DNA of 64,000 nt from Amycolatopsis lurida (GTDB lineage: Bacteria; Actinomycetota; Actinomycetes; Mycobacteriales; Pseudonocardiaceae). The notes under the pieces were generated by a model. The model made no database searches. It was given only the letters and a program-made list of their open reading frames with translations, and was not told the origin of the DNA. Every line of letters begins with the position of its first letter. Position 1 is the stretch's first letter. The stretch lies in NCBI RefSeq assembly GCF_900105055.1, contig NZ_FNTA01000004.1, positions 4,433,501 through 4,497,500 on the forward strand, written 5' to 3'. The position numbers and the translations under genes are program-made. Below, in pieces: positions 1 through 7,415 of the stretch.

Positions 1-148
1 CCGCCTGCTGGACCTTGCGCAGCACCTCCCGGTCGATCTCGTAGTTGTCCTTGCCGAGGAGGAAGGCGTCGTACACCCGGGCGATGCTGGCCCGGGTCGG
101 GTCGACACCCACGGGCACTCGTTCCGTCCGGGTCGGGGCGTCGGGCAT
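1..148 (-). CDS. SAM-dependent methyltransferase, Methyltransf_19 (DUF574) family, N-terminal fragment
   Basis: Only the first 49 codons lie in the window; the gene runs off the left edge. The N-terminus contains SIARVYDAFLLGKDNYEIDR, the hallmark start of the actinobacterial DUF574/Methyltransf_19 family, putative S-adenosylmethionine-dependent methyltransferases of mostly unknown substrate. The ATG at 146-148 is preceded on the minus strand by GAGG seven bases upstream. Family members are commonly found beside WhiJ-like HTH and DUF397 genes, as here, where it is divergent from the HTH gene at 314. The SAM-binding core is outside the window, so catalytic competence cannot be judged. Confidence 0.8.
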   Translation of the reverse strand, partial: MPDAPTRTERVPVGVDPTRASIARVYDAFLLGKDNYEIDREVLRKVQQA

Positions 149-183
149 CTTGAACCTCACAAAACTGTGTCGGAAGTCTCGGG

Positions 184-195
184 CTCTACGTAGAG
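184..195. promoter_or_regulatory. Perfect 12-bp palindrome in divergent promoter region
   Basis: CTCTACGTAGAG is a perfect palindrome in the 165-bp gap between the divergent methyltransferase and HTH genes. A related ACGTAC follows at about 212. Its position fits an operator for the adjacent HTH regulator, but binding is inferred only. Confidence 0.35.
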
Positions 196-313
196 TAGAA
201 CCACGTACGCGACCGGTAAACCGAGCCATCCCTGTCGTGTCGAGGTCCAAACGTGTACTTTCAGTAATCGGCTTGTTCTCCTGTGAGTGTCGTCTTGCGA
301 AAGGTCCCGGTCG

Positions 314-1192
314 ATGAACGCGGTCACCCCGCCTGGCGGTGAGCAGTCCCTGGGTCCCACCGCGCGGCGGATGATCCTCGGCTCTCAGCTCCGCCGGATG
401 CGCGAGGACGCGGGCATCACGCGCCAGGAGGCCGGCTACAGCATCCGGGGTTCCGAGTCGAAGATCAGCCGTCTCGAGCTGGGCCGCGTCGGCTTCAAGG
501 AACGCGACGTCGCCGATCTGCTGACCATGTACGGGATGACCGATCCCGGTGAGCGGCAGCAGTTCCTCGACATGGTCAAGGAGTCGAACGAGCCGGGTTG
601 GTGGCGCCGCTACGGCGACCTGATGCCGAGCTGGTTCAACGACCTCGTCGGGCTCGAAGAGGCCGCGGCCCGCATCCAGGTGTGGGAGCCGCTGTACGTC
701 ACGGGTCTGCTGCAGACCGAGGACTACGCGCGGGCGATCATGAGCCACGGCCGCAAGGACATGGTCAACGAGCAGGTCGACCGCCGGGTCGCGCTGCGGA
801 TGCGGCGGCAGAAGATGCTGTCGCGCCCGGACGCGCCGCGGTTGTGGCTGGTGCTCGACGAATCGGTGCTCTACCGGCCGATCGGCGACCGCGAGGTGCT
901 GAAGGGCCAGATCGACCACCTGCTGGAGATGATCCAGCAGCCGAACATCTCGGTGCAGGTCCTCCCGTACGACCGGAGCGGCTACTCCGCCGACAGCGCG
1001 TTCTCGCTGCTCAGGTTCGCGGAAGAGGAATTGCCGAACATCGCCTACACCGAGTACCTGACCGGCGTGCACTACATCGACAAGCGCGACGAGATCGAAC
1101 GGTACAGCCGGGCGCTGGACATGCTGGCGGTCGACGCGGAGACGCCGGACCGCAGCCGCCAGATGCTGCTGAAGCGCCGCGCCGAAATCTGA
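314..1192 (+). CDS. WhiJ-like XRE-family HTH regulator with DUF5753 domain
   Basis: A 292-aa protein. Residues about 18-75 form an XRE-type helix-turn-helix (GSQLRRMREDAGITRQEA) and residues about 95-275 match the DUF5753 domain typical of Streptomyces WhiJ-like and Scr1-type regulators. The ATG at 314 is chosen because GAAAGG precedes it at good spacing; an upstream in-frame GTG at 287 lacks a ribosome binding site. Proteins of this type usually pair with a small DUF397 protein, found here at 1477. Together they behave like developmental regulators or a toxin-antitoxin-like pair in Streptomyces; the role in this organism is inferred. The regulated genes may be its own neighbours. Confidence 0.85.
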   Translation: MNAVTPPGGEQSLGPTARRMILGSQLRRMREDAGITRQEAGYSIRGSESKISRLELGRVGFKERDVADLLTMYGMTDPGERQQFLDMVKESNEPGWWRRYGDLMPSWFNDLVGLEEAAARIQVWEPLYVTGLLQTEDYARAIMSHGRKDMVNEQVDRRVALRMRRQKMLSRPDAPRLWLVLDESVLYRPIGDREVLKGQIDHLLEMIQQPNISVQVLPYDRSGYSADSAFSLLRFAEEELPNIAYTEYLTGVHYIDKRDEIERYSRALDMLAVDAETPDRSRQMLLKRRAEI

Positions 1193-1370
1193 GCGACTCA
1201 CCGTTGTGGTGCTGCCGGCCGTCTCCGGGGCGGTCGGGGTTTCCTTGCCTGTCCCCGAAAATTCGGCCACGACAGGTACCTGTTCACCCGTTGGGGGCTG
1301 CGCTCGTCACGCTTTAGTGGGACGGTCGGGGGCTCCAGTCATCACTGCACGCGAATTCTGCAAAAACTTC

Positions 1371-1435
1371 TGCACGTGCATTTACCGCTGCAGTCACACG
1401 TGCTAACTTTGGGATCACAGGCAAATGCACATGCA
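1371..1435. promoter_or_regulatory. Inverted repeat and repeated GCACGTGC motifs upstream of DUF397 gene
   Basis: TGCACGTGCATTT at 1371-1383 is matched in inverted form, with one mismatch, by AAATGCACATGCA at 1423-1435. A further CACGTGC lies at 1397-1403 and a possible -10 hexamer TAACTT at 1404-1409 sits between the arms. This looks like an operator overlapping the DUF397 promoter, plausibly bound by the WhiJ-like protein encoded upstream. Confidence 0.45.
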
Positions 1436-1476
1436 GATGCATCGCCCGAAGTCTTCTGTCGGGGAAGGTGGGGACC

Positions 1477-1716
1477 ATGGCTGAACAGTTCGACAACGGC
1501 ATCCCGGCCGATCGTCTTACCGGCGCCCAATGGCGCAAAGCCAGTTACAGCAACGCGATCGGCAACTGTGTCGAGGTGGCTCCGCTCGCTTCCGGCGAGA
1601 TCGCGATGCGCAACTCGCGCTTTCCGACCGGGCCTGCCCTGATCTACACCCAGGCCGAGATGGCCGCGTTCCTCGCGGGTGCCAAGGACGGCGAATTCGA
1701 TGACGTCCTCAGGTGA
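1477..1716 (+). CDS. DUF397 domain protein
   Basis: A 79-aa acidic protein with the DUF397 signature: WRKASYSNAIGNCVEVAPL near residue 20, then MRNSRFPTGPALIYTQAEMA. The ATG at 1477 follows a GAAGG ribosome binding site; a GTG three codons upstream is an alternative. DUF397 proteins are small partners of WhiJ-like HTH regulators, and in Streptomyces such pairs influence development. Its stop codon overlaps the start of the next gene at 1700, so the two are probably translationally coupled. Confidence 0.85.
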   Translation: MAEQFDNGIPADRLTGAQWRKASYSNAIGNCVEVAPLASGEIAMRNSRFPTGPALIYTQAEMAAFLAGAKDGEFDDVLR

Positions 1717-2101
1717 CACCATCACCGCGGAGATCACCGATATCGAAAGCGGCCTGCAGGAACTGATCCACCGCGGGTACCAATTCGTGCACCCGTGCGA
1801 CGCGAACGGCGAGGTACTGGCCGTGGTCGGCGTGCGAGTCCACGACAACGTGGTCGACGTGGTCCGGCTCAACGCCGAGGACGACGTGGTCGCCACCCGC
1901 ATGCCCGGGACCGAGGAGGACATCCTCGAGCCCGAGGTCTGGCTGTGGCGATTCGCCGGCGACGCCGCGACGGTGCTGACGGCACTGCTCGCGCTTCCCG
2001 ATGAGCGGACCCCCGGTTCGCTGTACGTCCCGGAGACCTCGGCCAAGGGCTGCTGGGTCCCCGGCCGCGGCGGCACGTCCAAGTGGCTCGCCGCTGGTTG
2101 A
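1700..2101 (+). CDS. Conserved hypothetical protein
   Basis: A 133-aa protein that I cannot place in a named family. It begins MTSSGDTITAEITD and has a mixed alpha/beta composition with a central acidic stretch and no signal peptide or membrane segment. The ATG at 1700 overlaps the last codons of the DUF397 gene, which suggests coexpression, and a GGACGG-like ribosome binding site lies within that gene. An in-frame ATG at 1679 is possible but poorly placed. The coupling to the HTH/DUF397 pair is the only hint of function. Confidence 0.7.
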   Translation: MTSSGDTITAEITDIESGLQELIHRGYQFVHPCDANGEVLAVVGVRVHDNVVDVVRLNAEDDVVATRMPGTEEDILEPEVWLWRFAGDAATVLTALLALPDERTPGSLYVPETSAKGCWVPGRGGTSKWLAAG

Positions 2102-2175
2102 AAGCGGCGGGTTGATCGCCGCCCAAGCACAGTCGACCGCCTCTGTCGAGGGGGAGCGGTCGGCTGGTCGGGGGT

Positions 2176-2213
2176 CGTGAGTGCCGGGCCTTGACACCCG
2201 CCCGTCACTCACG
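2176..2213. terminator. Hairpin terminator before purF
   Basis: CGTGAGTG (2176-2183) pairs with CACTCACG (2206-2213), extended inward by CCGGG/CCCG. It lies 75 bp after the DUF397-linked gene and upstream of the purF promoter, where TACACT at 2325-2330 is a plausible -10. There is no T-run, as is usual in this kind of genome. Confidence 0.5.
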
Positions 2214-2368
2214 GTCACAGGGAGCCCGCTTTATCTTCGAGATCTTCGCGGGTTCACTCAGAGTTACAGCGCGAAGCGTGTCCAGTGCCACTTCGTGCGG
2301 CGCGTTGATCTCCTCCTCACCGTTTACACTGGTGGCGGCCTGCCCTCTTTCTCCCTGGGAGCACCTCG

Positions 2369-3907
2369 GTGGTTTCCGACCCGTCCCTCGCCGGACAGCC
2401 CGTGACCGACCAGCCCGATCCGGAACCCCGCGAGGAATGCGGCGTCTTCGGTGTCTGGGCGCCCGGAGAAGAGGTCGCGAAGCTGACCTACTACGGGCTC
2501 TACGCACTTCAGCACCGCGGCCAGGAAGCGGCCGGCATCTCGGTCTCCGACGGTTCGCAGATCGTCGTCTTCAAGGATCTCGGCCTGGTCAGCCAGGTGT
2601 TCGACGAGCAGGTCCTGCAGTCGCTGCAAGGACATATCGCCGTCGGCCACTGCCGCTACTCGACCACCGGCGCGACCATCTGGGAGAACGCGCAGCCGAT
2701 CTTCCGGACCACCGCCACCGGCAGCGGATTGTCCTTCGCGCACAACGGAAACCTCGTCAACACCGCCGAACTGCGGGATCGCACGGTCGAAGCCGGGCTC
2801 AAACCGCACGCGGGCCTGACCGGTTCGTCCAGCGACTCCGACCTGGTGTGCGGGCTGCTCGCGGCCAACGCCGCCGACAAGGGCATCGAAGCCGCCGCGC
2901 TGGAACTGCTGCCCACCCTCAAGGGCGCCTTCTGCCTGGTCTTCGCCGACGAGTCCACCCTGTACGCCGCGCGCGACCCGCACGGTGTGCACCCGCTGGT
3001 GCTCGGCAGGCTCGAACGCGGCTGGGTCGTCGCGAGCGAGACGGCCGCGCTGGACATCTGCGGCGCGTCGTTCGTCCGCGAGGTCGAGCCCGGTGAGCTC
3101 ATCGCGATCGACGCCGAGGGCCTGCGCTCCTCGCGCTTCGCGAACCCCGAGCCCAAGGGCTGTGTCTTCGAGTACGTGTACCTCGCCCGCCCCGACACCT
3201 CGATCGCCGGCCGCAGCGTGCACGCCACCCGCGTCGAGATCGGCCGCAAACTCGCCGCCGAGCACCCGGCCGACGCCGACCTGGTGATGCCGGTGCCCGA
3301 ATCCGGCACCCCGGCCGCCATCGGCTACGCGCAGGGCTCCGGCATTCCCTACGGCACCGGTCTGGTGAAGAACGCCTACGTCGGCCGCACCTTCATCCAG
3401 CCGTCGCAGACCATCCGCCAGCTGGGCATCCGGCTCAAGCTGAACCCGCTGCGCGACGTCATCCGCGGCAAACGGCTCGTCGTCGTCGACGACTCCATCG
3501 TCCGCGGCAACACCCAGCGCGCTTTGGTCCGCATGCTGCGGGAGGCGGGCGCGCTCGAGGTGCACGTCCGGATCGCGTCGCCGCCCGTCCGCTGGCCGTG
3601 TTTCTACGGGATCGACTTCGCCTCGCGCGCCGAACTGGTGGCCAACGGCGTCGACCTCGACGGCATCCGCCGCTCCATCGGCGCGGACACCCTGGGCTAC
3701 ATCTCCCTGGACGGGCTGGTCGCGGCTTCGGAACAGCCGAAGTCGCGGTTGTGCACGGCGTGCTTCTCCGGCGAGTACCCGATCGCGCTGCCCGAAGACG
3801 CGCTGATCGGGAAGCACCTGCTGGAGAGCCTGGACTCGGTCAATGGCGCGGCGAAGCCCGTCAGCCCTGCCGGGTACGGTGCTGAGGACGCCATCCGGCG
3901 TCCCTAG
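2369..3907 (+). CDS. purF: Amidophosphoribosyltransferase PurF
   Basis: A 512-aa enzyme that catalyses the first committed step of purine synthesis, converting PRPP and glutamine to phosphoribosylamine. The N-terminal Ntn glutaminase starts at the Cys of EECGVFGVWAP (residue 24), implying a cleaved propeptide, as in Bacillus-type PurF. The PRPP-binding loop VVVDDSIVRGNT is near residue 371, and the C-terminal cysteines (including CTACFSG) fit an iron-sulfur cluster. The GTG at 2369 has GGGAG seven bases upstream; a GTG at 2402 is an alternative. It forms an operon with purM 30 bp downstream. Confidence 0.97.
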   Translation: MVSDPSLAGQPVTDQPDPEPREECGVFGVWAPGEEVAKLTYYGLYALQHRGQEAAGISVSDGSQIVVFKDLGLVSQVFDEQVLQSLQGHIAVGHCRYSTTGATIWENAQPIFRTTATGSGLSFAHNGNLVNTAELRDRTVEAGLKPHAGLTGSSSDSDLVCGLLAANAADKGIEAAALELLPTLKGAFCLVFADESTLYAARDPHGVHPLVLGRLERGWVVASETAALDICGASFVREVEPGELIAIDAEGLRSSRFANPEPKGCVFEYVYLARPDTSIAGRSVHATRVEIGRKLAAEHPADADLVMPVPESGTPAAIGYAQGSGIPYGTGLVKNAYVGRTFIQPSQTIRQLGIRLKLNPLRDVIRGKRLVVVDDSIVRGNTQRALVRMLREAGALEVHVRIASPPVRWPCFYGIDFASRAELVANGVDLDGIRRSIGADTLGYISLDGLVAASEQPKSRLCTACFSGEYPIALPEDALIGKHLLESLDSVNGAAKPVSPAGYGAEDAIRRP

Positions 3908-3937
3908 ACCTCACTTCCAGAGTTGGAGTCCGCTTCC

Positions 3938-5008
3938 GTGAGCGAGTCCACGAGCGCCACGTACGCCGCCGCCGGCGTCAGCATCGACGCCGGTGACAAA
4001 GCCGTCGAGCTGCTCAAACCGCACGCCGAGAGGGCCACCAGGCCCGAGGTGATGGGCGGGGTCGGCGGTTTCGCCGGGCTGTTCTCCCTGAAGCTGGACA
4101 AGTGGAAAGAGCCGGTGCTGGCCTCGTCGACCGACGGGGTCGGCACCAAGATCGCCGTCGCGCAGGCGCTCGACAAACACGACACGGTCGGCATCGACCT
4201 GGTCGCGATGGTCGTCGACGACCTGGTCGTCACCGGTGCCGAGCCGCTGTTCATGCAGGACTACATCGCCGTCGGCAAGGTCGTGCCGGAGAAGATCGCG
4301 GCGCTGGTCGGCGGTATCGCCGAGGGCTGTGTCCGGGCGGGTTGCGCGCTGCTCGGCGGCGAGACCGCGGAGCACCCCGGCCTGATGGGCGAGCATGACT
4401 ACGACCTTTCGGGCACCGGTATCGGCGTCGTCGAGGCGTCGAACGTGCTCGGCCCGGAGCGGGTCCGCCCCGGTGACGTCGTCCTCGCGCTCGGCTCGTC
4501 CGGCCTGCACTCCAACGGCTACTCGCTCGCCCGGCACGTGCTGCTGGACATCGCGCGCATGCCGCTCGACGGGCACGTCGAGGAGTTCGGCCGCTCGCTG
4601 GGCGAGGAGATGCTGGAGCCGACCAGGATCTACGCGAAGGACTGCCTCGCGCTGGCGTCCGAGGCCGACGTCCGCACGTTCGCGCACATCACCGGCGGCG
4701 GCCTGGAGCAGAACCTCGCGCGCGTCATGCCGCGCGGACTGGTCGCCCGGCTCGAACGCGGCACCTGGACCCCGGCGCCGGTGTTCGCGCTGATCGGCCA
4801 CCGCGGCAAGGTCGAGCGGGCCGAACTGGAGAAGACGTTCAACATGGGCGTCGGCATGGTCGCGATCGTCGGCGCCGACGACGTCGACCGGGCGCTGGCG
4901 ATGCTGACCGCGCGGCACGTGCCGGCGTGGATCCTCGGCGACGTGCAGCCCGCGGAAGACCCGGACGGCCCGCGCGCCGTGCTCTCCGGTGACCACCCGC
5001 GCTTCTGA
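3938..5008 (+). CDS. purM: Phosphoribosylformylglycinamidine cyclo-ligase PurM
   Basis: A 356-aa enzyme of the AIR synthetase family that makes aminoimidazole ribonucleotide from FGAM and ATP in purine synthesis. Family motifs are present: the early VGGFAGLF and STDGVGTKIAVAQ segments, ALLGGETAEHPGLM and HITGGGLEQNLARVMP. The GTG at 3938 is preceded by GGAG at nine bases; an in-frame TTG at 3923 is less likely. It follows purF in the order seen in mycobacteria and is probably cotranscribed with it. A hairpin 36 bp beyond the stop closes the operon. Confidence 0.97.
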   Translation: MSESTSATYAAAGVSIDAGDKAVELLKPHAERATRPEVMGGVGGFAGLFSLKLDKWKEPVLASSTDGVGTKIAVAQALDKHDTVGIDLVAMVVDDLVVTGAEPLFMQDYIAVGKVVPEKIAALVGGIAEGCVRAGCALLGGETAEHPGLMGEHDYDLSGTGIGVVEASNVLGPERVRPGDVVLALGSSGLHSNGYSLARHVLLDIARMPLDGHVEEFGRSLGEEMLEPTRIYAKDCLALASEADVRTFAHITGGGLEQNLARVMPRGLVARLERGTWTPAPVFALIGHRGKVERAELEKTFNMGVGMVAIVGADDVDRALAMLTARHVPAWILGDVQPAEDPDGPRAVLSGDHPRF

Positions 5009-5043
5009 GTGTCCGTTGGGGAACCCGCGCCGCGATCGACGTC

Positions 5044-5098
5044 GGCAGGGCGCGACCTGGTATATCACCGTTCCGGTGAGTGATCAGGGCGCCCTGCC
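5044..5098 (+). terminator. Terminator of purF-purM operon
   Basis: Outer arms GGCAGGGCG (5044-5052) and CGCCCTGCC (5090-5098) enclose a second stem TCACCG/CGGTGA (5065-5070, 5074-5079). The nested hairpin begins 36 bp after the purM stop codon. Confidence 0.65.
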
Positions 5099-5186
5099 AC
5101 CGCGATAGTGGGGGTTGACGAGTCCACCCTCAGCTCTCGCCAACAGGCACTGAATATTCTCTTGGCCCTGGTGGAACACTGGGTCC

Positions 5187-5618
5187 GTGGCTGATGACGT
5201 GGTGGTCGGCACCCGGTTCGTGATCCCGGGTGCCGAATTGAGCGAACGGTTCTCCCGGTCGTCGGGTCCGGGTGGGCAGGGCGTGAACACCACGGACTCG
5301 CGGGTCGAACTCTCCTTCGACGTGGCCGGTTCGGCGTCCGTCCCGGAGCATCTCCGGGCGCGGATGCTGGACCGGCTTTCGTCGCGCCTGGTCGACGGGG
5401 TCGTCACGATCACCGCCTCCGAACACCGCTCCCAGCTGATGAACCGGGAAGCCGCGCGGGCACGTCTGGTGATGTTGCTGCTGGACGCGTCGGCGCCCCC
5501 GGCCGCCAAGCGGCGTCCCACCAAACCCTCGCGAGGTTCGAAGGAACGCCGCCTGGCGTCGAAGAAGCGCCGAGGCGAGGTCAAGAAGTCACGCCGCGGT
5601 GGTTACTCAGACGACTGA
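5187..5618 (+). CDS. arfB: Alternative ribosome-rescue factor ArfB (peptidyl-tRNA hydrolase)
   Basis: A 143-aa class I release-factor homologue that hydrolyses peptidyl-tRNA on stalled, non-stop ribosomes. The catalytic loop SSGPGGQGVNTTDSRVEL (GGQ near residue 31) is intact, and the C-terminal 40 residues are very basic (KKRRGEVKKSRR), as needed to thread into the empty mRNA channel. There is no codon-recognition domain, which separates it from true release factors. The start is GTG at 5187. The 3' end overlaps the convergent acetyltransferase gene by 12 bp. Confidence 0.92.
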   Translation: MADDVVVGTRFVIPGAELSERFSRSSGPGGQGVNTTDSRVELSFDVAGSASVPEHLRARMLDRLSSRLVDGVVTITASEHRSQLMNREAARARLVMLLLDASAPPAAKRRPTKPSRGSKERRLASKKRRGEVKKSRRGGYSDD

Positions 5619-6365
5619 CAGGTGCACACATTCGGCCGCCGTCTCGAAGCCGACCCGGCCGTAGACGCGTTCCGCCTGCCCGGCGCCCGGCGTCAGGAAC
5701 ACCGACCGGCCGCCGCGCGCGTGGGCTTCCCGCGTCAGGTACTCCGTCATCGCCGCGGCGATCCCGCGGCTCCGGTACCCCTCGACCACGCCGATCCCGG
5801 CGATCTCGGTCGCGCCGTCGAGGATCGCGGTCGCGACCCCGCCGCCGACGACCTCGCCGGTTTCGGCCACGGCCATCACCGACAGGGTTTCGCCGCTCAG
5901 CTGATCCGGTGACGGGTCGAGGTGGAGATCGGGATCGTCCTCCCCGAACGCCACGTTCTGCGCCCGGATCATCTGCCGGAGTTCGCCCTCGGTTTTCGGG
6001 GTGACCAGGCTGATCCCGGCCGGTTCCGGCTGGCCGACGACCTGCCCCGGGGAACAGATCATCAGCGGAACCCGCCGCTCCAGCGTGTAACCGCACTCGA
6101 CGAGCACGGCCTCGGCGGCCGGAACCGCTTCGGTGAGGAACTCCAGACGCGGTACGAGCCCGCGCTTACGGAACGCCTCGGTCAGCGCGGCGACGTCATC
6201 CTTCGCGGGGACGGCGCCGTCGTCGGGGATCGCGTAGTTGAGGAACGGACTGCTGGATTCGAGGTAGTACGTGGCCAGGAACGGCCCGATCCGCTCGGTC
6301 TCCCGGAACTTCGCCGCGGTGAGGCGAATGTAGGACTGCAAAGCACGAATCGTCTCGGAAAGCAC
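5607..6365 (-). CDS. GNAT family N-acetyltransferase
   Basis: A 252-aa protein whose C-terminal half (residues about 115-250) is a GNAT fold: the acetyl-CoA binding segment IGVVEGYRSRGIAAAMTEYL fits motif A, followed by GQAERVYGRVGFE. The N-terminal half is a divergent GNAT-like module. The substrate cannot be deduced. The GTG at 6365 has GAAAGG ten bases upstream. The 5' leader contains a hairpin and a possible 11-codon ORF, described separately. It is convergent with arfB, and their ends overlap. Confidence 0.85.
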   Translation of the reverse strand: MLSETIRALQSYIRLTAAKFRETERIGPFLATYYLESSSPFLNYAIPDDGAVPAKDDVAALTEAFRKRGLVPRLEFLTEAVPAAEAVLVECGYTLERRVPLMICSPGQVVGQPEPAGISLVTPKTEGELRQMIRAQNVAFGEDDPDLHLDPSPDQLSGETLSVMAVAETGEVVGGGVATAILDGATEIAGIGVVEGYRSRGIAAAMTEYLTREAHARGGRSVFLTPGAGQAERVYGRVGFETAAECVHLSVV

Positions 6366-6396
6366 TGGTGGAAAGCCTTTCGGGCAGAAGAAAGAG

Positions 6397-6420
6397 ACGC
6401 ACGGGAGGATCCGCGTGCGT
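6397..6420 (-). promoter_or_regulatory. Leader hairpin upstream of acetyltransferase gene
   Basis: On the transcript, ACGCACG pairs with CGTGCGT around a 10-nt loop, followed by a pyrimidine-rich stretch. It lies between a short ORF (6444-6479) and the acetyltransferase start at 6365, a layout compatible with attenuation. Confidence 0.35.
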
Positions 6421-6443
6421 GCTGGAGCTGGCAGGTGCGCCGG

Positions 6444-6479
6444 CTAGCTCGTGCCGACGCCACCGAAGGCGTCAGGCAT
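6444..6479 (-). CDS. Possible 11-codon leader ORF
   Basis: ATG at 6477-6479 opens a short frame, MPDAFGGVGTS, ending in TAG at 6444. AGAGGG lies eight bases upstream as a plausible ribosome binding site. It precedes a hairpin and the acetyltransferase gene. Nothing in the peptide identifies an inducer, and chance occurrence is quite possible. Confidence 0.22.
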   Translation of the reverse strand: MPDAFGGVGTS

Positions 6480-6543
6480 GAGGCATCCCTCTTTCTTGGT
6501 ACGCAGGGCTTTCGCGATCACTCTCGCACCACGGTCAACCCAT

Positions 6544-7194
6544 TTACCTCCGCAGCGGATGCGCGATGCTCGAATACCGCTCGTCCCACGCCGATCTCGG
6601 GACCCGAAGCCGGACTGGGGCGGTGCACACCCGCCGGACCTGGACCGGGATCCGCACCGGTGGCCGGACGTCCAGGCGATGCCACAGCCGTTTGCTCAGC
6701 GCGGCACCCGCCACGGCACCCAGCGTGTTCAGCAGGATGTCGTCGGCCGAGGTCACCCTGCCCGCCTGGATCAGATATTGCGTGCCTTCCACCAGCACCG
6801 AGACGGCCAGCGCCCCCAGCGCGATCCGGGCGAGCGACCGCAGGCGGCGGGACCGCACGGGGAGGAGGGCGCCGAGCGGGCTCAGCATGAGGACGTTGCC
6901 CAGCGCCTGCCAGAGGTTGGCGCTGTCGGACAGAACGAGCCGCAGGTCGGTGCCGGGTTCGAGGTTCAGCCTGCTGCCCTGTACGCCGGTCACCGGCATC
7001 GTGACCAGGCACGACACCAGGAAACAGGCCAGGGCGAGCGTCATGTCGACGGCGGCCGTCGCCGACGCGGAGAAGGGGTCCGCCCGTCTTCGCCGTCGAT
7101 ACGCCGCGAGGAGCGGCCAGCCGAGCAACGCGTAGGGAATCGTGGTGATCGTCAACGGGATCATCCCGCCGAAAGCGCGGAGCAGCTCACCCAT
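6544..7194 (-). CDS. VanZ family membrane protein
   Basis: A 216-aa integral membrane protein with about five hydrophobic segments and a VanZ core: NLWQALGNVLMLSPLGALLP, then SVLVEGTQYLIQAGR and SADDILLNTLGAVAG. VanZ raises teicoplanin tolerance by an unknown mechanism in enterococci; most family members have no proven role. The ATG at 7194 is preceded by a strong GGAAAGGAAGG site, so an upstream extension to 7251 is rejected. The C-terminal 45 residues are Arg/Val-rich and lie outside the domain. A cluster of DnaA-box-like sites lies about 120 bp upstream. Confidence 0.85.
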   Translation of the reverse strand: MGELLRAFGGMIPLTITTIPYALLGWPLLAAYRRRRRADPFSASATAAVDMTLALACFLVSCLVTMPVTGVQGSRLNLEPGTDLRLVLSDSANLWQALGNVLMLSPLGALLPVRSRRLRSLARIALGALAVSVLVEGTQYLIQAGRVTSADDILLNTLGAVAGAALSKRLWHRLDVRPPVRIPVQVRRVCTAPVRLRVPRSAWDERYSSIAHPLRR

Positions 7195-7315
7195 GGCCTT
7201 CCTTTCCGGAGCGCCCAAGATCACCTTCGCATCACAAGATCGACTCGGCACGGCGGAGTCGGCGCACTAAGAGGTGATCTCTTCCGGTGGCGGAAAAGGT
7301 TTTCCCATGCGGTGA

Positions 7316-7353
7316 CCGTCCACAAAGGAACCTGTGGACAAACCTGTGGATGA
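7316..7353. promoter_or_regulatory. Cluster of three DnaA-box-like sites (module 1)
   Basis: An exact complement of TTGTCCACA lies at 7333-7341 (TGTGGACAA). It is flanked by CCGTCCACA at 7316-7324 and TGTGGATGA at 7345-7353, each with two mismatches to the TTGTCCACA form. The site is in the 221-bp gap between vanZ and the oxidoreductase gene. A very similar module occurs at 13399-13439. Confidence 0.5.
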
Positions 7354-7415
7354 TCGTGAAGTCTTCGAAAGAAGGCCTTATCGCATAAGGAAAAGCCTTG
7401 TGGGTGACCTGTGTA

